10,980 bases of DNA from Bacillota bacterium (GTDB lineage Bacteria; Bacillota; Sulfobacillia; RBS10-35; JAJYVM01). The stretch is from NCBI GenBank assembly GCA_021792015.1, contig JAJYVM010000092.1, positions 1 through 10,980 of the forward strand, written 5' to 3'. This document shows positions 6,605-10,980 of this stretch, one piece after another. A program made the translations under genes and the position numbers. The notes under the pieces are model-generated. The model saw only the letters and a program-made list of their open reading frames with translations, did no database searches and was not told the origin of the DNA. The number at the start of each line of letters is the position of its first letter. Position 1 is the first letter of the stretch.

Positions 6605-7719
6605 TGCGAGCACCCCCGCGCCGTCGCCAGCCAGACGGCCTCCACCCGGCCGCCCCGCACCGCATATACGCGGTCGTGCAGGTTCGCCGCCGCGCAGCAG
6701 TGGCCGGGATGGACCTCGACCTGATCGCCGACGCGCAGGTCGCTGGCCGAGCCGTCCAGGGTGCGGAACGTGCCGTGCTCCTCGGAGAGCCGGGCGGGGC
6801 CGAGCTCGGGATGGTTCTTGGCCATGGCGGGCGCGGGGCTGCTCGCCAGCACCTGCAGGCCGCCGTCGGTGATGACGCGGTCCGGCGCCGGGCGGCTCAT
6901 GACCGTGCAGAGCAGGCTGAAGGCCAGCCCGAAGGCCGGTATCTTCTCGTGGTAGCCCGGATCCATGTACACGTAGGAGCCCGCCTGATGCTCGGTCACG
7001 CCGGGGTACACGCCCGAGATCGCGTACGTCCCGGTGCCGCCGCAGGTGATCTCGCGCACCGGCAGCCCGTGCCGCGCCAGCAGGTCGCGGGTCTGCATCG
7101 TTAGGTCCAGCATCTTCTCCGTCTCCGCCCGCCGCCGGGCCTCGTCGGCGTTCTGCACCACGTGGCCCTCGTAGGCGTGCAGCCCGCGCAGCTCGAGCCC
7201 CGGCGCCCGCGCCACCGTCTCCGCCAGCGCCAGGGCGGGCTCGCCGGGCCGGCTCCCGCAGCGCCCCACCCCCGCGTCGAGCTCCACCAGCACGCCGATG
7301 CGCACGCCGCGCGCCGAGGCGGCGGCCGCGAGCTGCGCCACGTTGCCCGCATCGTCGACCGCCACCGCCACCCGCGCCCGCGCGGCCAGCGCACAGAGGC
7401 GCTCGACGGCCGGGGGGGAGACCACCTCGTTGGCGATGTACACGTCGTCGATCCCGCCGTCGACCATCGCCTCGGCCATGCTGACCTTGGCGCAGGTCAC
7501 CCCCGGAGCCCCGGCGGCCACCTGCCGCCTCGCCACCGCCGGCGCCCGGTGCGTCTTGGCATGGGGGCGGATGTGTGCCGGCCGGCCCCGGAAGAAGTCC
7601 GCCATCGTGGCGATGTTGGCCTCCAGGAGGTCGAGGTCGACCAGCGGGGCCGGGGTGGGCAGCTCCGACACCGGCCGCCCCACGGCGGGGTGGTCGCTGA
7701 TCTCGTCACGATACGGCAC
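6601..7719 (-). CDS. D-threonine aldolase / DSD1-type PLP enzyme
   Basis: This is a 372-residue PLP enzyme with an alanine-racemase-like barrel and a C-terminal metal site. Relatives are D-threonine aldolase, D-3-hydroxyaspartate aldolase/dehydratase and metal-dependent D-serine dehydratase, all acting on D-beta-hydroxy amino acids. The PLP lysine is Lys55 in RPHAKTHR. CAKVSMAEAMVDGGIDDVYI (76-95), VLVELDAGVGRCG (143-155), LHAYEGH (180-186) and TCGGTGTY (225-232) are barrel and phosphate-binding stretches. The metal pair is His340 and Cys342 in HPGHCC near the end. GTG 7719 has GGGAGGG eight bases upstream. It is the third gene of the leftward operon, 71 bases after the M20 gene. The family is secure, but aldolase and dehydratase activities cannot be told apart by eye. 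Confidence 0.88.
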   Translation of the reverse strand: MPYRDEISDHPAVGRPVSELPTPAPLVDLDLLEANIATMADFFRGRPAHIRPHAKTHRAPAVARRQVAAGAPGVTCAKVSMAEAMVDGGIDDVYIANEVVSPPAVERLCALAARARVAVAVDDAGNVAQLAAAASARGVRIGVLVELDAGVGRCGSRPGEPALALAETVARAPGLELRGLHAYEGHVVQNADEARRRAETEKMLDLTMQTRDLLARHGLPVREITCGGTGTYAISGVYPGVTEHQAGSYVYMDPGYHEKIPAFGLAFSLLCTVMSRPAPDRVITDGGLQVLASSPAPAMAKNHPELGPARLSEEHGTFRTLDGSASDLRVGDQVEVHPGHCCAAANLHDRVYAVRGGRVEAVWLATARGCSQ

Positions 7720-7742
7720 CGTCAGGTCCCTCCCTACCTAAA

Positions 7743-7769
7743 CCCGCGTGCGCGCGGGGAAGCCCGCGC
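7743..7769 (-). promoter_or_regulatory. Two mutually exclusive GC hairpins before the PLP-enzyme gene
   Basis: In the - strand transcript the spacer reads GCGCGGG-CUUC-CCCGCGC and then, sharing the central CCCGCG, CCCGCG-CGCA-CGCGGG followed by UUUAGG. The first stem (7769-7752) has seven pairs and the second (7758-7743) has six; only one can form at a time. The element lies 23 bases upstream of the GTG at 7719. It may be an attenuator-like switch, an RNA-stability element, or chance in GC-rich DNA. The U-run is too short for a confident terminator. Confidence 0.35.
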
Positions 7770-7790
7770 TTACCCTACCAAAGTCGCGTA

Positions 7791-8993
7791 TCAGCCCAGC
7801 CGCGCATCCGCCCGCTCGACGGCCCGCAGCAGCACGGCCGCAGCGGCCGCGACCGCCTCGTCCGCCACCGACTCCTCGGGGCAGTGGCTCCGCCCGCCGC
7901 GCGTGGCCGCGAAGACCATGGCCGCCGGCACGCCCGCACCTGCCATCACCTTGGCGTCGTGGCCGGCCCAGCTGGGCAGCACGCGGTCGCCAAGCCCACA
8001 GTCCCCGAGGGCCGACCGCACGTCCCCGACCAGCGCGCGGTCCAGCGCCACGGGGACCGTCCGGTGCCAGCCGCCAACCGTGGCCGCAAGGCCCCGCGCC
8101 GCCGCCACCCGGTGCGCCGCCGCCTCGCAGGCGGCCCCGACCTCGGCGAGCGCCCCGGCCTCCGGCGCGCGCACCTCCAACCGCAGGTCGACGCGGCCGG
8201 GGATCACGTTGGTCGCCCCCGGATGCACGACGGCCGTCCCCACGGTCGCCACGGCCCGCCCCCCGCTGCCCGCCGCCAGATCCCGCACCGCCAGCACCCA
8301 CGCCGCCGCCCCGCAGAGGGCGTCGCGCCGGGCGTCCATGGGCGTCGTCCCCGCGTGGTTGGCCTCGCCCAGAAACGACGCGTCCGCCCGGTCGATGCCG
8401 GCGATCGCGTCGACGGCGGCCACGAGGTCACCGTCGCGGTCGAGGACCGGCCCCTGCTCCAGGTGCAGCTCCAGGTACGCCGCGGGCCGGGGCAGCTCGA
8501 CCCGCGGCAGCCCGCCGTCCCCCCGGGCATCCAGCGCCGCCCGCACCCGCGCCCGCGCCGGGCCGACGTCCTCCCCGACGTAGATCCGCGACGCGAGGCA
8601 CCCCACCCCGAAGGCGTTGCCCTCCTCGTCCGCGAACCCGACGACCGCCAGCGGCCGCCGCAGCCGGCCCGGCCCAAGGGCCCGCGCCACGGCGATGCCC
8701 GCCAGCACCCCCATGGCCCCGTCGTAGCGGCCCCCGTCCGGCACCGTGTCCAGGTGGGAACCCACGCAGACCGGCGCCCCGCCGCCCGCGCCCGGCAGCA
8801 GCCCAATGGCGTTCCCCCACGCGTCACAGCCCGCCGTCATGCCGGCCTCGCGCATCCAGCCGGCCACACGCGCCGCCGCCTCCGCCACCTCCGGCCCGAA
8901 CCCGGGCCGCCGCAGCCCACCGTTCGCTTGTTTGCCGATGCGCGCCAGATCCTCCAGGTCGCGCAGCAGGCGTGCGCCGTCCACCTCAGGCAT
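7791..8993 (-). CDS. M20-family allantoate / N-carbamoyl-amino-acid amidohydrolase
   Basis: This is a zinc-dependent amidase of the hydantoinase/carbamoylase branch of M20, which includes AllC allantoate amidohydrolase, L-N-carbamoylase and beta-ureidopropionase. It removes a carbamoyl or ureido group, releasing ammonia and CO2. The 400 residues fit the family (about 400-415). Metal-site motifs are GSHLDTVPDGGRYDGAMGV (His80, Asp91), ADEEGNAFG (Glu123/124), ELHLEQGPVL (His177) and RGGRSHCPEES (His370). The dimerisation-lid motifs ANHAGTTPMDARRDAL (211-226) and HPGATNVIPGRVDLRLEVR (257-275) are present, as is WAGHDA (342-347). ATG 8993 is chosen because AGGGGG lies seven bases upstream and the protein then begins like its relatives; the open frame before it is arginine/glycine-rich noise. 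It is 26 bases after the cyclic amidohydrolase gene. The substrate within the branch is not resolved. Confidence 0.9.
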   Translation of the reverse strand: MPEVDGARLLRDLEDLARIGKQANGGLRRPGFGPEVAEAAARVAGWMREAGMTAGCDAWGNAIGLLPGAGGGAPVCVGSHLDTVPDGGRYDGAMGVLAGIAVARALGPGRLRRPLAVVGFADEEGNAFGVGCLASRIYVGEDVGPARARVRAALDARGDGGLPRVELPRPAAYLELHLEQGPVLDRDGDLVAAVDAIAGIDRADASFLGEANHAGTTPMDARRDALCGAAAWVLAVRDLAAGSGGRAVATVGTAVVHPGATNVIPGRVDLRLEVRAPEAGALAEVGAACEAAAHRVAAARGLAATVGGWHRTVPVALDRALVGDVRSALGDCGLGDRVLPSWAGHDAKVMAGAGVPAAMVFAATRGGRSHCPEESVADEAVAAAAAVLLRAVERADARLG

Positions 8994-9019
8994 CCCACAA
9001 CCCCCTGCCAAAGCGCCCC

Positions 9020-10393
9020 TCAGGGCCGCACGAAGCGCCCGTAGCCAGCCTCGGCCAGGATGCCCCGCCCGTGCTGGTACACGAGCCGCCCGCGCACGAC
9101 CGTCGCCGCCACCGTGCCACCCGTGGGCTGGCCATCCCACATGCGCGCCGTGTCCCGCGACTTGCTCAGCCACTGCGCCGTGCGGATGACGCCGGCCTCG
9201 CGCAGATCGCAGATCGTGAGGTCCGCGTCCGCGCCCGGGGCAATGCGCCCCTTGCGCGGGTAAAGGCCGAAGATGCGGGCCGCGTTCTCGCTGGTCAGCC
9301 GCACCATCTGGGGCAGGCTCAGCCGGCCGCCGCGCACGGCCGCCAGCAGGGCCGGCACCATGGCCTCGAGCCCCGGCGCGCCCGCCGCCGCGCCGCCCAT
9401 GCGCGCCCAGAAGGGCTCCTTCTCCGCCACAAGGTAGGGCGCGTGGTCCGTCCCGATGACGTCGACATCGCCCGCCAGCAGGTGCTGCCAGAGCCGCTCC
9501 TGCGAGGCGCGCGGCCGCAGGGGCGGGTTGATCTTGGCGTAGGGCCCGTGCCGCGCGAGGTCGGCGTCGGTGAGGAACAGGTAGTGGGGGCAGGTCTCGA
9601 CGGTGACGTCGCCCCGCCCGGATGCCCGCGCCGCGTGGAGGATCTCCAGGGCGCGCACCGCGCTGACGTGCGCGATTTGGACGCGCGCGCCTGCCGCGCG
9701 CGCCAATTCAAGGCTCGAAGCGACCGAGACGGCCTCGGCCAGCTCAGGGCCGGCAAGGGCATGGGACATGGGGCCGCCATCCGCGACCTGCCGCCGGTGC
9801 CACGCCAGCACCGCCTCGCTCTCAGCGTGCAGCACCCCGACCCGACCCGTGGCCGCGATGCGCTGGAACACGGCCAGCATGGCCCCGTCGTCGGGGCAGG
9901 TGAAGCCGCGGAACTCGTCCTCGCGGCCGGCCGGGGCCGCCGTGCGGAAGGTCTTGAAGGCCACGGCCCCCGCCGCGGCCATGGCCTCGATCTCGCCGAG
10001 GTTGTCGGCGCTGGCGCCGCCGTAGAGGGCGAAATCCACGACCGCCTTGGGCGCCACGGTCGCCACGCGCTCCCGGATGAGCTCGGCGGAGCAGGTGGGC
10101 GGCAGGGCGATGGGCATCTCCAGGAGGGTGGTGATGCCGCCGGCCGCCGCGGCGCAGGTCCCCGTGTGGAAGTCCTCGCGCTCCAGCAGGCCCGGGTCGC
10201 GCAGGTGGACGTGGGTGTCGATGACGCCGGGCAGCACGTGCAGGCCCGTGGCATCCCACTCGGCCGCCGCCGCCGGCAGCTGGCCGGGGGCAGCCACGGC
10301 GGCGATGCGGCCCGCCACGACGCCGATGTCCTGGGGCTCGGCCCCATTGGGACCAACCACAGTGCCGCCGCGGATCAGAAGGTCAAACGTCAC
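9020..10393 (-). CDS. Allantoinase/hydantoinase-type cyclic amidohydrolase
   Basis: This metal-dependent amidohydrolase opens a cyclic ureide or hydantoin ring and belongs to the allantoinase/dihydropyrimidinase/dihydroorotase group. There are 457 residues from GTG 10393. Binuclear site: His61 and His63 (DTHVHLRDPG), carboxylated Lys147 (AVAFKTF), His189 (VLHAES), His242 (IAHVSA) and Asp316 (GTDHAPY). AAAAGGITTLLEMP, VETCPHYLFLT and TSENAARIFGLYPRKGRIAPG are further family signatures. The VDFALYGG...NLGEIE stretch favours allantoinase; LLEREDFHTGT is closer to dihydroorotase or hydantoinase, so the substrate is open. GTG 10393 is preferred over in-frame GTG 10405 because GGTGG lies eight bases upstream and MTFDLLIRGG is the usual beginning. 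It is the first gene of the leftward operon. With the adjacent M20 amidohydrolase it gives consecutive allantoin-to-allantoate or hydantoin-to-amino-acid steps. Confidence 0.88.
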   Translation of the reverse strand: MTFDLLIRGGTVVGPNGAEPQDIGVVAGRIAAVAAPGQLPAAAAEWDATGLHVLPGVIDTHVHLRDPGLLEREDFHTGTCAAAAGGITTLLEMPIALPPTCSAELIRERVATVAPKAVVDFALYGGASADNLGEIEAMAAAGAVAFKTFRTAAPAGREDEFRGFTCPDDGAMLAVFQRIAATGRVGVLHAESEAVLAWHRRQVADGGPMSHALAGPELAEAVSVASSLELARAAGARVQIAHVSAVRALEILHAARASGRGDVTVETCPHYLFLTDADLARHGPYAKINPPLRPRASQERLWQHLLAGDVDVIGTDHAPYLVAEKEPFWARMGGAAAGAPGLEAMVPALLAAVRGGRLSLPQMVRLTSENAARIFGLYPRKGRIAPGADADLTICDLREAGVIRTAQWLSKSRDTARMWDGQPTGGTVAATVVRGRLVYQHGRGILAEAGYGRFVRP

Positions 10394-10437
10394 ACGATTC
10401 GCCACCCTTCGACGATACAGTTCCTGGTGGTTTCACT
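10394..10437. promoter_or_regulatory. 44-base divergent start region with mirrored ribosome sites
   Basis: The space between the two divergent GTG codons contains CCACC (10402-10406), read as GGTGG on the - strand eight bases before GTG 10393. It also contains GGTGG (10426-10430) on the + strand, seven bases before GTG 10438. It is too short to hold two complete promoters, so promoter elements must extend into the opposing coding sequences. No convincing -35/-10 pair was seen on either strand. Confidence 0.5.
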
Positions 10438-10980
10438 GTGCGGATCGTGACCCTGGACGACCAGGTCGTCGGGGAGCGCCTTGGCCATACGATCTTCGGC
10501 CCCGGCGGGCGCCTCCTCCTGCACGCCGGGGTGCGGCTGACGCACGACTATGTCCAGGTCCTCCGCGGCCGGGGCTACCTCTCCGTCGCCGTGCACGATC
10601 CCCTCTCGCCGGACGCGGTGCCTGTGGACGCGCTGCGGGATGAGACGCGCGCGAAGGCCAACGCCGCCATCGAGCGGGCGCTGCAGGGCATCGGCGAGCC
10701 GAGGCGCGGCGCCATGGCGGCGATCCGGCGCGTGGTGGACGAGATCATCGCCGACATCGGGGCCAACGCCTCGCTGGCCTACAGCGTCTCGGCCCTGCGC
10801 AGCGTCCAGGACAGCCTCTTCACGCACTCCGTCAACGTCTGCGCGTACTCTGTCATCCTGGCCGCCATGCTGGCCCTGGAGCGCGAGGACCTGCGGCACC
10901 TGGGCATCGGCGCCCTGCTGCACGACGTCGGGAAGATCTACTACCTCGACCTGGTCAACAAGCCGGGCAAGCTGGAGCCC
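10438..10980 (+). CDS. HD-domain (HD-GYP-like) signalling phosphohydrolase (3' end cut by window)
   Basis: The frame is open from GTG 10438 to the right edge (181 residues seen). The N-terminal part (MRIVTLDDQVVGERL..., G.RLLLHAGVRLTHDYVQVL) follows the small beta domain often found before HD-GYP domains. The HD domain begins near 125: SLFTHSVNVCAYSV gives the first His (130) and IGALLHDVGKIYYLD gives the HD pair (His162, Asp163). HD-GYP enzymes degrade the second messenger cyclic di-GMP, but the GYP motif would lie beyond the window, so that activity is not shown. GGTGG precedes the start by seven bases; GTG 10447 is an alternative. It is divergent from the ureide operon; a regulatory link is not demonstrated. 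No transmembrane segment is seen. Confidence 0.88.
   Translation, partial: MRIVTLDDQVVGERLGHTIFGPGGRLLLHAGVRLTHDYVQVLRGRGYLSVAVHDPLSPDAVPVDALRDETRAKANAAIERALQGIGEPRRGAMAAIRRVVDEIIADIGANASLAYSVSALRSVQDSLFTHSVNVCAYSVILAAMLALEREDLRHLGIGALLHDVGKIYYLDLVNKPGKLEP

Noticed and set aside
6468..6665. N-terminal extension of the M24 protein from an upstream ATG at 6665
   Set aside because: The added residues are Gly/Arg-rich, overlap the PLP-enzyme 3' end, and a strong ribosome site lies directly before ATG 6467.
8994..9173. N-terminal extension of the M20 protein
   Set aside because: It would overlap the 3' end of the cyclic amidohydrolase gene by about 150 bases and lacks family similarity; ATG 8993 has a good ribosome site.
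7748..10450. A 900-codon open frame on the + strand across the metabolic operon
   Set aside because: It is antisense to three genes with intact catalytic motifs, and its translation is Pro/Arg/Ala low-complexity typical of the opposite strand of GC-rich genes.

Overview
The window is very GC-rich, with GTG starts and Ala/Gly/Arg-heavy proteins. It carries a complete GerA-type spore-germination receptor operon and an S-layer-homology (SLH) protein. Together these point to an endospore-forming, high-GC member of the Bacillota, of the Symbiobacterium / Thermaerobacter / Sulfobacillus kind. That placement is inference from gene content, not a taxonomic assignment.

Layout. (1) Positions 3-938, + strand: the 3' part of a surface protein with a ZU5-like beta domain followed by three SLH repeats. 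It runs in from the left edge. (2) Positions 939-1245: a non-coding gap holding a perfect inverted repeat and a possible forespore (sigma-G-like) promoter just before the next gene. (3) Positions 1246-5358, + strand: a four-gene germinant-receptor operon in the order A-C-B plus a 77-residue membrane protein that may be a D subunit. Every junction overlaps by 1-4 bases. (4) Positions 5349-10393, - strand: a metabolic operon, transcribed leftward. In order of transcription it encodes an allantoinase/hydantoinase-type cyclic amidohydrolase, an M20 allantoate/N-carbamoyl-amino-acid amidohydrolase, a D-threonine-aldolase/DSD1-type PLP enzyme, and an M24 (Xaa-Pro-peptidase-like) metalloenzyme. Its last gene overlaps the end of the germination operon tail to tail by 10 bases. 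(5) Position 10438 to the right edge, + strand: the N-terminal part of an HD-domain (HD-GYP-like) protein, divergent from the metabolic operon with only 44 bases between the two start codons.

How the genes work together. The germination genes would build one inner-membrane nutrient receptor in the spore: A is a channel-like subunit, B a permease-like nutrient sensor, C a lipoprotein and D an accessory. The leftward operon reads as a nitrogen/carbon scavenging route: a cyclic ureide is opened, the carbamoyl/ureido group is removed, and the resulting amino or hydroxyamino acid is processed by the PLP enzyme, with an M24 enzyme of unknown substrate. The exact substrate cannot be fixed from sequence alone.

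The most unusual structure is the 137-base linker between the PLP-enzyme stop and the M24 start. The translation-initiation region appears to have been tandemly duplicated there, creating a possible 46-codon ORF joined by stop/start overlaps to both neighbours. A pair of mutually exclusive GC hairpins in front of the PLP-enzyme gene is a second candidate regulatory element. I saw no tRNA, rRNA, CRISPR array, insertion sequence or prophage gene.
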